64,000 nt of DNA from JAWPMT01 sp964653795 (GTDB lineage: Bacteria > Bacteroidota > Bacteroidia > Cytophagales > Cyclobacteriaceae), in contig CAZZHO010000001.1 in NCBI GenBank assembly GCA_964653795.1, positions 23,660 to 87,659 of the forward strand. Direction: 5' to 3'. How positions within the stretch are numbered: the stretch's first letter is position 1; each line of letters opens with the position of its first letter. Below are positions 42,395 through 51,791 of this stretch, piece after piece. The translations under genes and the position numbers were made by a program. Below the pieces are notes generated by a model, which was given only the letters and a program-made list of their open reading frames with translations, was not told the origin of the DNA and did not search any database.

Positions 42395-43657
42395 ATGCAA
42401 GCATATGTAGCTGTTCTCAATTACGCTATACCCTTTTTTATTGTCCTCCTGCTGACGGAAGTACTAGTTGCCTGGCGAAAGAAGGCCAAAGTCATTCGAT
42501 CAGTGGACACGCTCGCAAGTCTCAGTTCTGGGTTGACCAATGTTATCAAGGATGTACTAGGGTTGACAGTAGTGATCATTTCCTATGCATGGGTTGAGGA
42601 GCGCGTAGGAGTACTGGATATAGAAGCAACGTGGTGGGTATATCTCGTAGCTTTTCTTGGGATTGATTTTGCTGGTTACTGGTCTCACCGACTGTCTCAT
42701 CAGGTCAATTATTTTTGGAACCATCACATTATCCATCATAGTAGTGAGGAGTTCAATCTTGGGTGTGCTCTGCGGCAAACTATATCCGCATGGTTCTCCA
42801 TGTCTTTTATTTTCCTTTTCCCTGTTGCTCTATTGGGGGTTCCTCCAGCGGTAATTGCGGTGATTCAACCATTGCACCTGTTTGCCCAATATTGGTATCA
42901 TACCAGGCTCATCGGAAAGATGGGATTTTTAGAGCATATCATCGTGACGCCATCTCATCATCGCGTTCATCATGCTATTAACGAAGTTTACTTGGATAAG
43001 AACCTCTCTCAGATCTTTATCTTCTGGGATAAGCTATTTGGTACTTTTCAGGAAGAATTGGATAGCGAGCCTCCAGTTTACGGAGTAAAAAGACCACTCA
43101 GGACCTGGAATCCGATTATCATCAACTTCTCGCACTTGTGGCTTTTGATCAAAGATGCATGGAGGACGGAATCATTAGCTGCAAAATTCAAGATATGGTT
43201 TATGCCCACCGGATGGAGGCCTGAAGATGTAGTGGAAAAGTTTCCAGAGGAGGTCATTACCGATGTTCATTCCTATGAGAAATACGATAGCAAACCTTCA
43301 TTAGGTCTACTTTGGTGGTCCTGGATACAATGGTTGGCAACATTTATAGTCATGATGCTGATGTTCAATAGTATTCCTGCTATCGGGATGTCAAATGCAA
43401 TTTTGGTGGGGGCATTTCTGGTTTACACGATTTTTTCTTTTACAATGCTCATGGACAAACATCCATGGTCTCTTATGGTGGAGTTCATTCGAGTAGCATT
43501 TGCTGTAGCAATCGTCTATTTTCAGTCCAATTCATTGGGTTTAAACTCAATGGCAGGCTACTTGATTTTAGGATATAGTATGCTGTCCTTAATTCTAACT
43601 TTTTACTTCTTTAACACGGAGAAAAGGAGTTCCGGCTTGGTTGAGGCAACAGCCTAG
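42395..43657 (+). CDS. Sterol desaturase / fatty acid hydroxylase family protein
   Basis: The 420-residue membrane enzyme has the histidine boxes of the diiron hydroxylase family: HRLSH, WNHHIIHHS, then HHRVHHAIN. Helices flank the boxes, and a C-terminal set of helices (about 300-400) extends beyond the usual 270-residue core. The family hydroxylates or desaturates lipid chains. The substrate may be a membrane lipid or carotenoid, as the context is uninformative. It has its own promoter and is convergent with the beta-barrel gene. Confidence 0.85.
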   Translation: MQAYVAVLNYAIPFFIVLLLTEVLVAWRKKAKVIRSVDTLASLSSGLTNVIKDVLGLTVVIISYAWVEERVGVLDIEATWWVYLVAFLGIDFAGYWSHRLSHQVNYFWNHHIIHHSSEEFNLGCALRQTISAWFSMSFIFLFPVALLGVPPAVIAVIQPLHLFAQYWYHTRLIGKMGFLEHIIVTPSHHRVHHAINEVYLDKNLSQIFIFWDKLFGTFQEELDSEPPVYGVKRPLRTWNPIIINFSHLWLLIKDAWRTESLAAKFKIWFMPTGWRPEDVVEKFPEEVITDVHSYEKYDSKPSLGLLWWSWIQWLATFIVMMLMFNSIPAIGMSNAILVGAFLVYTIFSFTMLMDKHPWSLMVEFIRVAFAVAIVYFQSNSLGLNSMAGYLILGYSMLSLILTFYFFNTEKRSSGLVEATA

Positions 43658-43661
43658 GGCA

Positions 43662-44507
43662 TTATTTCCTTCTCAGGTCATAGAACACCCCTAAAGAAAT
43701 AGAAGGGCTGGCCAGAATATTTTGACCTTTAAAAGCACCTAGTACAGACCCAGATATTCCCAATCCACCTTTGAAATTATAGGCCACTTCTGGTCCAAAA
43801 GAAATGTATTCTGTGTTGTTTGAGAATATGCCGGTTTGGCTTGCTTCAGCATTTCCATTTTGTAGGCTCTCTACCCAATCCATTTTCAATGCTAAGAACC
43901 ATGAATTTATGGAGGTACCAGCTTCCAGTCCTGCTCTAAATTCATCAGAGAATCCATTCGTCCTGTTATTGATGCCTAAATACCCGGCGGCATAGAATGG
44001 TTTTGGGTAAAAGGAATAGCCTGCATGGACTCTGAGTATTTGGTTGAATTCACCGTCACCTGATTGAAGTAGTTGTGAATTACCACCGTTTGTTTGACCT
44101 GAGGGAATCCCAAAGACCAAGCTTGTAGATAAAACGAATGGCCCCTTTTTCAAGATTCCATACTGTAATCCCAGATTTACATCTCCAAAGCTATTTGCTT
44201 CATCAGCCTCTTCCATGTTTGGAGAAAGAGTGAATTCTTGAGCGTTAATTGTATTTCTAAAGAAGAATGGTACATAAGCAACTGCTGTTAAATTATTTGT
44301 TAGTCCATATTCTCCATAGAAGCTTGAGATATAAACACCAGCTGTTTTGATGTCTCTGATAGTACCTTCAGGAGTATAGAAACTCTCCGACACTATTATG
44401 GTCTCTGACAATTTAAAAAATCCCTCACCTTTAGCTTTTGGCCATGCGCCCTGCGCCGAACCGCAAAGTGATGCTAAAGAAAATATAGCGATAAGTGCTT
44501 GTTTCAT
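43662..44507 (-). CDS. Outer-membrane beta-barrel protein (transporter-like)
   Basis: The 281-residue protein has a signal peptide (MKQALIAIFSLASLCGSAQG) and alternating beta strands to the end. Its C-terminus SLGVFYDLRRK lacks a classical terminal Phe. The pattern (GLTNNLTAVAYVPFFFRN, FGDVNLGLQYGIL) resembles MetA-pathway or phenol-degradation-type porin proteins. It begins two bases after the DM13 lipoprotein, so the two are one operon. They may form a surface complex. Confidence 0.75.
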   Translation of the reverse strand: MKQALIAIFSLASLCGSAQGAWPKAKGEGFFKLSETIIVSESFYTPEGTIRDIKTAGVYISSFYGEYGLTNNLTAVAYVPFFFRNTINAQEFTLSPNMEEADEANSFGDVNLGLQYGILKKGPFVLSTSLVFGIPSGQTNGGNSQLLQSGDGEFNQILRVHAGYSFYPKPFYAAGYLGINNRTNGFSDEFRAGLEAGTSINSWFLALKMDWVESLQNGNAEASQTGIFSNNTEYISFGPEVAYNFKGGLGISGSVLGAFKGQNILASPSISLGVFYDLRRK

Positions 44508-44509
44508 GA

Positions 44510-45454
44510 TTAATTGCTTAGTTCAGCTGTTCCAAATCCAACACCAAAAGGCTTGCAGTAGAGAATTACAAAGTTGAAGTCACCAATCCCTACACCACTT
44601 GGGATTTCATAGATGTCTGCTCCCCTTGTCGATCTTAAATCTCCGAGCTCAATACCGCCAGTAACACCTGTAGCCGAATTGCTCAAATAGACATATAATC
44701 CGGGACCATTTTGTATAGAAAAATTGTCGGAAAACTCTAACTGAATACTTCCATCACTATTGGTTACGAGACTAACGGAGCCAGAGGCTGTATAGCCGTT
44801 TAACCCTCTGATATCCCCTGACCTTGTTAGTGCTTCAGATGATCCGATGGTGAGATCAATAAAACCTTGAGCAGAACCGGAAGAAACTAAAATCCTTACC
44901 ATGCCATCGCTAACGCCTGTAACAAGCCCGTTTTCATCGACAGTTGCTATTGATTCATCTCCGCTGCTCCATGCTACTTCTACGCCGCTTACTTCCATTC
45001 CACTTACGTTAAGGGCTCTGCTGCTCAACTGTAAAGTACCTTCCACATCCAATAGCGCGTTATCACCAACAGAATTGACTTCTAAAATTGCTACTGCCTC
45101 TGCGTCATCTATTACCGCAATCATAATAGGTTCGCTTGCTACCCCTAGTGCCTCGGCGGTTACGAATGCATTTCCAGTACTCAAAGCTTCTACCATTCCA
45201 GTTTCTGATATACTGACAATGTTAGGGTCCGAACTACTCCATATGGCATCTTCGAATGCAAAAGATCCTCCTAAATCACTAGTGGCGATTAGATCTAATG
45301 AAGCAGTTTCGCCAACCAACTTGGCGAAGTTGCCATTGACTGTGGTAACGTCGCTTGGCGGCACAATTTCAAGAGATGCTAAAGTGTCCTCCACCAGGTC
45401 AATGCCGGTACAAGCTGGAAGTACAAGGAGAAAAAGCAGTTTTCGAAGATTCAT
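44510..45454 (-). CDS. Lipoprotein with two BIG2 domains and a DM13 domain
   Basis: The 314-residue protein has a lipoprotein signal (lipobox LPAC). Two bacterial Ig-like (BIG2) repeats follow (DAIWSSSDPNIVSISETGMV and VAWSSGDESIATVDENGLV). A C-terminal DM13 domain at about 210-314 (LYVYLS, LRSTRGADIYEIP, VILYCKPFGVGFGTAEL with Cys300) completes it. DM13 domains are proposed redox or electron-transfer modules with a reactive cysteine. The protein is probably at the cell surface or periplasm, working with the beta-barrel encoded next. Confidence 0.8.
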   Translation of the reverse strand: MNLRKLLFLLVLPACTGIDLVEDTLASLEIVPPSDVTTVNGNFAKLVGETASLDLIATSDLGGSFAFEDAIWSSSDPNIVSISETGMVEALSTGNAFVTAEALGVASEPIMIAVIDDAEAVAILEVNSVGDNALLDVEGTLQLSSRALNVSGMEVSGVEVAWSSGDESIATVDENGLVTGVSDGMVRILVSSGSAQGFIDLTIGSSEALTRSGDIRGLNGYTASGSVSLVTNSDGSIQLEFSDNFSIQNGPGLYVYLSNSATGVTGGIELGDLRSTRGADIYEIPSGVGIGDFNFVILYCKPFGVGFGTAELSN

Positions 45455-45566
45455 TCTGATTCTATTATGATCCTCAGTACTGAAATGTGTACCTACAGGT
45501 TTCTTAGCACCTGTGTCTATCCTCCTTGTTTGTCAATGAGAAGACCTTCAGGCGGGCATAGAGCCC

Positions 45567-48341
45567 TTAAAAAGAGTCTAAGAAGTTTCTTCTTCTTTTC
45601 AATTTCAGTTCTTGTAGTAATGGATCTCTAGGCTGGATAACTAGCTGGAAAGATTGGAATCTTCCAAAAGGAACTACATTAAAACTTAGCGTCCAGCAGT
45701 GCAGGTCTCTGTTTATGCTGATTCTTGTCGTTGTGAAATCTTTGGCTTCAAGATCATATCCAGAGTTAAATGATACCTGAGTCTTTGGCGTTAGTGCAAG
45801 TGAACCGCTGAAGGCGAGCGTTTGCGTGATATTGGGATCTTCAAAACCTACCTTACTCCTGGAAATGGAATAGTTCACAGATAACCTCCAAGGCAGATTG
45901 AAATCTACATAGGCTTCTGGGTTATTCTGAATTTGAGCTATTTCGTCTTGAGTGCCAAAGCCATCGGCTATAGACGGATCATCAAAAAAGCTGGTCCCCA
46001 GCCCCCCGCTTTGATTGGCAGAGTCATTTGTATCCTCAGGTTTTTTATCTCTTTTGAAGGTATTGGGACTAAGGCTTAAGGATATATTGGAGCCGATTCT
46101 CTGTAGTTGTCCTATACCTCTGCCAGCATCCCAGGCAAAGCGATTGACTCTTCTTTGTTCCACTCTTCTGTTACCAGTAATGGAAGTTTCTTCACTTATC
46201 AGTTCATATATATATGGGTCCACATTACCTGTCAGGTTGATGCTGATCGTGTTTTGGAACAAACTGGTTCTTGCTCGAAAGGAAAAGTCACTGAGCTGAA
46301 AAGAATCTGCTGCAAAGTTGTATCCCGTACTCGCCGATAGGTTATCGAATATCTTGATTTTCCGAAACTCTTCACCAGTTGTGTCTTTCAAGTTTCTAAC
46401 CTTCATTTCAAGGTTATTTTGAAGGCTGAATCCCACAGTTTGGCTTTCTCCAGGAGGATTAGTTTGATAGAGGAATCCTTCGTATTTACTTAATCGCCTG
46501 GTGTTACCGATACTGTCTATTTGTACCTCTGATATTACACCTCTGCTAGGGTCAGTGAAGTCAGGGTTGTAAGAAAAGGATAAACTAGGGGTGATGACAT
46601 GTCTTATCGCTTCAATTCTTTTGCCTTTTACGAAATAAGTACCATACGTAACAGTATTGATGGAAGCTCCGGTCCGCCAGTTTCCAGTTCTACTAAACTG
46701 ATTGAGTGTATCTACTCTCACACCATTCAACTCTGCATCATACTCGTAAGAGAGCTCCTTAGTGTACCAAAACTCCTGGTAGTTAAAAGTTGGAGACAGT
46801 GTGAAATGCTTTAAAACATTCAAAGATGTAGAGATGGGTATAGTATGTCGGCCTCCAAGCCTGGACCTTTCGAAAACTCTATCTAACTCATTGAAGAACT
46901 CCAATGTGTCCGAATCTGCCTCGTTCTGATTCACAATATTCACACCTGATATGGAGGAGGAAACAGGGGAATTTGAGAACTCACTGCTTGCTACAAAATT
47001 GTGGCTGAGGTTAAGCTTCGCGAGAGGTGATTTACTGTCTCTTACAACCTTTTTCAAAGGATTAATTCGATTTACGTTGAAAGTCATCTCCGGAAAGGTG
47101 ATTCTCTGAATGTTGGTAGTAATGTTCTGGTTTTGCCTGGCTGCGAGCGAAAGCGAAGCCCATCTATATCGTTGTTGGAAGCTTACATTGGAAGCAAATT
47201 GTGAGTTGATACTTCGTTGGAAATCTTGATTAACGAGGTTGTTATTTTGGTTGAATGACGAAGTACCTGCAGAGACCGAAGCACTGAAACTGGACCTTCC
47301 TCTTGTCTGGGGAGTATGACTCCATCGAATCCATTGATCATTCACCTTAGTACCGCCCTCTACGTCATCAGTTATGGTCCTATTGAAAGTGTAGGAAAAG
47401 TTTCCTCCGTACTTATACCGCTTCTTATATCGAGATGAGACATCAAAAGCGGATCCTCCAATCGTGTAAATATCCCCTGTTACCTGCAGATCAATATATT
47501 CACTTATGGCCCAGTAATATCCGCCATTTCTCAAGTAATAACCTCTGCGTCTTTCAGTACCCCATTGCGGGAAAATGACTCCAGAAACCTTTTTCTTGGG
47601 TTGAGGAAACATCCCAAAAGGGAACGCCAATGGGGTAGTTAGAGACTTATTTTCAGTAGATCGAAATTTCAGGACAAAAGGCCCAGAAACGACCTTGTCT
47701 CCCGGAATCAATTTCAATTTGCTGGACTCTATAAAAAAGTGAGGATCTGCAAGGCTACACGTTGTGTATCGCGCATCTCGAATGAATAGCTCATCATTTT
47801 CATTCTTCTTGACTTTGTCACCATGCATGAAAGCACCATCCTGTTCTGTGACAACACCCTGAATTACAGCCCGCTTGTTTTTGAAATTGTATACAATATC
47901 CTCTGTTTCGTAAACATCCTTTCCATCCGAAAAAATAGGTTTGCCAACCTTCCGGCCAACACTGTCTTTCAAGTACGCGGATTTTATAGTTTGATTTTGC
48001 CAATTCACAGTTGTCTTTTCAGCGTCGAGACTAATCTCTGCATAGTCGATGTGACTTTCACCGTACATACTAATGGCCTGATTCTTTACATCGAAAAAGA
48101 TGGAATCTCGAGCGTTGTAGTTGATAGTGGTTTCAATTTCCGACTGGGCGGGAGCCTTAATTGGCACACTGTCGCTCTTCGCTTTTCTCTTGGGAAAAAG
48201 CGTAGGCAATGAATCCGGTAGCTGGATCGTTGGAGCTAATGTGGCTTTCGACGATAAACTGTCTACTTGCAATGAGTCTGCCTGAGAGTAACCAGCAATA
48301 GTGAAAACAATGAATAAACAGGAAAAAACAACCCTCCGCAA
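45567..48341 (-). CDS. LptD-like LPS assembly outer-membrane protein
   Basis: The 924-residue protein initiates at TTG and has a signal peptide (RRVVFSCLFIVFTIAGYSQ). An N-terminal OstA/LptA-like jellyroll (IDYAEISLDAEKTTVNWQNQ, DIVYNFKNKRAVIQGVVTEQDGAFMHG) precedes a long C-terminal beta-barrel with LptD-type repeats (GVIFPQWGTERRRGYYLRNGGYYW). It should insert LPS at the outer membrane. It is divergent from the cell-wall amidase gene, a recurrent neighbourhood in Bacteroidota. Confidence 0.85.
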   Translation of the reverse strand: MRRVVFSCLFIVFTIAGYSQADSLQVDSLSSKATLAPTIQLPDSLPTLFPKRKAKSDSVPIKAPAQSEIETTINYNARDSIFFDVKNQAISMYGESHIDYAEISLDAEKTTVNWQNQTIKSAYLKDSVGRKVGKPIFSDGKDVYETEDIVYNFKNKRAVIQGVVTEQDGAFMHGDKVKKNENDELFIRDARYTTCSLADPHFFIESSKLKLIPGDKVVSGPFVLKFRSTENKSLTTPLAFPFGMFPQPKKKVSGVIFPQWGTERRRGYYLRNGGYYWAISEYIDLQVTGDIYTIGGSAFDVSSRYKKRYKYGGNFSYTFNRTITDDVEGGTKVNDQWIRWSHTPQTRGRSSFSASVSAGTSSFNQNNNLVNQDFQRSINSQFASNVSFQQRYRWASLSLAARQNQNITTNIQRITFPEMTFNVNRINPLKKVVRDSKSPLAKLNLSHNFVASSEFSNSPVSSSISGVNIVNQNEADSDTLEFFNELDRVFERSRLGGRHTIPISTSLNVLKHFTLSPTFNYQEFWYTKELSYEYDAELNGVRVDTLNQFSRTGNWRTGASINTVTYGTYFVKGKRIEAIRHVITPSLSFSYNPDFTDPSRGVISEVQIDSIGNTRRLSKYEGFLYQTNPPGESQTVGFSLQNNLEMKVRNLKDTTGEEFRKIKIFDNLSASTGYNFAADSFQLSDFSFRARTSLFQNTISINLTGNVDPYIYELISEETSITGNRRVEQRRVNRFAWDAGRGIGQLQRIGSNISLSLSPNTFKRDKKPEDTNDSANQSGGLGTSFFDDPSIADGFGTQDEIAQIQNNPEAYVDFNLPWRLSVNYSISRSKVGFEDPNITQTLAFSGSLALTPKTQVSFNSGYDLEAKDFTTTRISINRDLHCWTLSFNVVPFGRFQSFQLVIQPRDPLLQELKLKRRRNFLDSF

Positions 48342-48422
48342 GCAGTCCTTAAATTTTGATTTTGGGGAAAAATCTACATTTTTGCGTAAAATTATCGCAT
48401 TTTAAATTACAACAGCAGGAGG

Positions 48423-49205
48423 GTGAAAAATATTGCGATATTGATGACCTTTTCTTTGCTGCTGATCTTGGCATCCTTTTCGCCAACAAATGACCGCAGC
48501 GAAATAATCTCCCGAATAGTCATAGATCCGGGACACGGGGGAAAAGACCCTGGAACTCACGGGGCCATCTCAAAAGAAAAAGATTTAGCACTCAAAATAG
48601 CCAAACATTTGGGGCGTATAATGTCTGAAGAACTTCCGGATGTGGAGGTGCTTTATACCAGGACGGACGACAGTTTTCCTACCCTGCAAGAGCGTTCTGA
48701 TTTCGCTAACAAAAGTGGTGCAGATCTTTTCGTTTCGGTCCATTGCAACTGGATAAGCAATCCTCGAGTATTTGGTACTGAAACTTACGTAATGGGTCTG
48801 CATAAGAACGACGAAAACTTCGAAGTGGCCAGAAGAGAGAATGCGGTCATTCTGCAGGAAGATAACTACGAAGAAAATTATGATGGTTTTGATCCGAACT
48901 CCCCGGAATCCTACATTTTTCTAACGCTTCAGCAAAGTGCATTTCAGGCAGGTAGCCTCTCGCTGGCGGAAAAAATAGAAAACCAGTTGGGTACTCGAGC
49001 TGGCCGCAGAAGCAGGGGAGTGAAATCTGCAGGCTTCTATGTACTGTTTAATACCACTATGCCTAGTGTTTTGGTGGAGACAGGTTATTTAAGTAATGCC
49101 ACTGAAGAAAGAGACCTCAACGATGACTTAAAACAACGCTATATTGCGTCAGGGATCTATCGTGCGATCCGCGATTATAAAGAAGAAGTTGAATCCACAA
49201 ATTAG
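48423..49205 (+). CDS. N-acetylmuramoyl-L-alanine amidase (Amidase_3)
   Basis: The 260-residue exported amidase starts at GTG 48423, directly after AGGAGG; this start supplies the basic residue of the signal peptide. The catalytic domain has VIDPGHGGKDPG, a zinc His in VHCNWI, and VLVETGYLSN with the catalytic Glu. It cleaves the bond between MurNAc and the stem peptide and should act in cell separation. The MCE gene follows after seven bases. Confidence 0.9.
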   Translation: MKNIAILMTFSLLLILASFSPTNDRSEIISRIVIDPGHGGKDPGTHGAISKEKDLALKIAKHLGRIMSEELPDVEVLYTRTDDSFPTLQERSDFANKSGADLFVSVHCNWISNPRVFGTETYVMGLHKNDENFEVARRENAVILQEDNYEENYDGFDPNSPESYIFLTLQQSAFQAGSLSLAEKIENQLGTRAGRRSRGVKSAGFYVLFNTTMPSVLVETGYLSNATEERDLNDDLKQRYIASGIYRAIRDYKEEVESTN

Positions 49206-49211
49206 AGGTAG

Positions 49212-50135
49212 GTGTCAAAAGAAATACGAATTGCCATTATAGCCATTGTTTCGGCTGCAATACTGTATTATGGTTTCAATTTTTTGAAAGGCTCTGATTT
49301 CCTTTCAAGGTCCAATTATTACTACGCCATATATCCAAATATTGGCACTCTGGCAAAATCCAATCCTGTCAAAATAAATGGGGTGCCTGTTGGTAAAGTA
49401 AATGGCATTAAGCTTTTGCCAAATCAAGGAAATAAAGTATTGGTCTCATTTGACGTCCAAGAGGATGTGATATTGGGGGATAGCTCGGTTGCGGAGCTCA
49501 GCAGTGATCTTTTGGGAGGGAATTCCATCGTCATTAAAGTTGGAAAAGTGCTAACACCTAAAGAGCCTGGAGATACTATTATCTCGAGAATAGATAAGGG
49601 GCTGGAGGAGATCATTGAGAGCGCACAGCCTGTGGCTAACAACTTAAACCTTACCATTAACCGGCTAAACGAATTGTTGGCGGAATTTCAAGGTCTTGGC
49701 ACTGAATTGCAGACTACAGTCAAAACCTTAGACACCACTTTGACTACAGTCAATAGGTTGATGGTGCATAACCAAAGTGCTATTTCCGGAATACTTAGAA
49801 ATACTAATTCGGTGATGGCGAACGTCAATCAAAGGGTTTTGGAGCTGGAAGGAATCATGACCAAAACAGGTGCTGTATTGGATTCAGTAGATGCTGCCAG
49901 TATTGCCAATACATTGAAAGAGATGGAGATGCTCACCTCTCAAGTGGCTGATTTGACTCAAAAAATTAATGAGGGTGAAGGTACCATTGGCAAGTTGATG
50001 ACAGATGATAGTCTTTACGCAAACCTGAATAAGCTGTTAATGGATTTAGATACTTTGGTGGTCCATTTCGATCAATATCCGAAGGACTTCCTTGCTCCTT
50101 TAGGTCGTAAGCACAAAAAATTGAAAGGTAACTAG
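49212..50135 (+). CDS. MlaD/MCE family lipid-transport protein
   Basis: The 307-residue protein starts at GTG 49212. It has one N-terminal helix (IAIIAIVSAAILYYGFNFL) and an MCE domain at about 35-115 (NIGTLAKSNPVKINGVPVGKVNGIKLL). A long helical C-terminal part is rich in heptad-like repeats (LTINRLNELLAEFQGLGTELQTTVKTL). MCE proteins form hexameric lipid-carrying rings in the periplasm. The MlaE/F partners are not in the window. Confidence 0.9.
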   Translation: MSKEIRIAIIAIVSAAILYYGFNFLKGSDFLSRSNYYYAIYPNIGTLAKSNPVKINGVPVGKVNGIKLLPNQGNKVLVSFDVQEDVILGDSSVAELSSDLLGGNSIVIKVGKVLTPKEPGDTIISRIDKGLEEIIESAQPVANNLNLTINRLNELLAEFQGLGTELQTTVKTLDTTLTTVNRLMVHNQSAISGILRNTNSVMANVNQRVLELEGIMTKTGAVLDSVDAASIANTLKEMEMLTSQVADLTQKINEGEGTIGKLMTDDSLYANLNKLLMDLDTLVVHFDQYPKDFLAPLGRKHKKLKGN

Positions 50136-50141
50136 AGCTCA

Positions 50142-51791
50142 ATGCCAAAATCGGATATCACATTCAGTAAGAATGAAGATGAAAACAAACTCCTATTAGA
50201 TAAACTAAAGCACCGTCTTTCAAAGGTTTATTTGGGTGGAGGGGAGAAGAAAATCGCTTCTCAACACAAAAAGAACAAGCTTACTGCAAGGGAGCGTATT
50301 GATTATCTTTTGGATAATGGCAAGCCGCAAATGGAAGTTGGAGCATTTGCAGCGGATGGCATGTATGAGGAGCAGGGTGGATGTCCATCTGCTGGGGTTG
50401 TAGTAGTGATCGGTTATGTCTCGGGAAAACAGTGTGTGGTGGTAGCGAATGATGCGACAGTGAAAGCTGGCGCTTGGTTCCCTATGACAGCAAAGAAGAA
50501 CCTCCGAGCTCAGGAAATAGCCATGGAGAATCATCTGCCTATAATTTATTTGGTGGATAGTGCAGGTGTGTTCCTGCCAATGCAGGATGAGATCTTCCCC
50601 GATAAGGAACACTTCGGAAGGCAGTTTAGAAATAATGCTGTGATGTCTTCTAAAGGCATCGTGCAAATAGCGGCTATTATGGGAAGTTGCGTCGCCGGAG
50701 GGGCTTATTTGCCTATCATGTCAGATGAGGCCTTGATAGTCGATAAAACAGGTTCCATATTCCTTGCCGGTAGTTATTTGGTCAAGGCTGCTATCGGTGA
50801 AGATATTGACAATGAGACACTAGGAGGTGCCACTACGCATTGTGAAATATCCGGGGTTACTGACAATAAGTTTGATTCTGATCAGGATTGCCTAGATGCT
50901 ATAAAGAGGATCTTTGATAAGATTGGCTCAAAAACAGAAGTGAGTTTTGATAGAAAAGAGTCAAAACCACCTCAAAAGTCAGAGAAAGATATTTATGGTC
51001 TTTTTCCATCAGATAGATCCCAACAGTATGATGCCAGAGATATAATAGAACGGTTGGTTGATAACTCTGAATTTGACGAGTACAAATCTGATTATGGCAA
51101 GACGATAGTATGTGGTACTGCCAGAATTGATGGATGGGCAGTAGGGATTGTAGCCAATCAAAGAAAAGTTGTCAAAGCCAAGAAAAGCGGAGGGAGTAGC
51201 GAAATGCAGCTTGGCGGGGTTATTTATTCTGACTCTGCAGATAAGGCTGCTAGGTTTATCATGAACTGCAACCAAAGATTGATACCGTTAATCTTTTTGC
51301 ATGATGTTAACGGATTTATGATTGGGAGTAGGTCCGAACATGGGGGAATCATTAAGGATGGTGCGAAAATGGTTAATGCTGTCTCCAATTCTGTAGTACC
51401 TAAGTTCAGCATTGTGATGGGGAGTTCCTATGGTGCAGGTAACTATGCCATGTGTGGTAAAGCATATGATCCCAGACTTATTTACGCCTGGCCAACCGCT
51501 GAGATCGCGGTTATGAGTGGTAATTCTGCCGCCAAAACACTACTTCAGATCAAAATTGCTGGTCTTGAAGCAAAAGGGCAGGAAATCAGCGAAGAGGAGA
51601 AGGACAAGATGCTGAAGGAGATTAAAGATTCTTATGATGAGAAGATCAGTCCATACTATGCGGCATCTCAATTGTGGGTGGACGGTATTATAGATCCTCT
51701 TGAAACCAGAAAAGTTATTTCTGAAGGCATTAACGCTGCGAGCCATGCTCCCATTGAAAGAAACATGAATGTGGGGGTAATCCAGACATGA
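50142..51791 (+). CDS. Acyl-CoA carboxylase carboxyltransferase (beta) subunit, MCC-like
   Basis: The 549-residue carboxyltransferase has the two crotonase-fold halves. Blocks GGCPSAGVVVVIGYVSG, LVDSAGVFLPMQDEIFPD, MGSCVAGGAYLPIMSDEALIV and GSIFLAGSYLVKAAIGE resemble methylcrotonoyl-CoA carboxylase beta more than propionyl-CoA carboxylase. It transfers the carboxyl from biotin to an acyl-CoA. The alpha biotin-carboxylase subunit is not adjacent. It overlaps the next gene by four bases. Confidence 0.85.
   Translation: MPKSDITFSKNEDENKLLLDKLKHRLSKVYLGGGEKKIASQHKKNKLTARERIDYLLDNGKPQMEVGAFAADGMYEEQGGCPSAGVVVVIGYVSGKQCVVVANDATVKAGAWFPMTAKKNLRAQEIAMENHLPIIYLVDSAGVFLPMQDEIFPDKEHFGRQFRNNAVMSSKGIVQIAAIMGSCVAGGAYLPIMSDEALIVDKTGSIFLAGSYLVKAAIGEDIDNETLGGATTHCEISGVTDNKFDSDQDCLDAIKRIFDKIGSKTEVSFDRKESKPPQKSEKDIYGLFPSDRSQQYDARDIIERLVDNSEFDEYKSDYGKTIVCGTARIDGWAVGIVANQRKVVKAKKSGGSSEMQLGGVIYSDSADKAARFIMNCNQRLIPLIFLHDVNGFMIGSRSEHGGIIKDGAKMVNAVSNSVVPKFSIVMGSSYGAGNYAMCGKAYDPRLIYAWPTAEIAVMSGNSAAKTLLQIKIAGLEAKGQEISEEEKDKMLKEIKDSYDEKISPYYAASQLWVDGIIDPLETRKVISEGINAASHAPIERNMNVGVIQT

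Noticed and set aside
44901..45470. A 189-codon frame on the plus strand
   Set aside because: It lies opposite the BIG2/DM13 gene, is Ser/Thr-rich and low in complexity, and has no family pattern, so it is a shadow of that gene.
45495..45514. Inverted repeat ACAGGT-N8-ACCTGT in the gap before the BIG2/DM13 gene
   Set aside because: The six-pair stem has no T-run and no other support; chance occurrence is likely.
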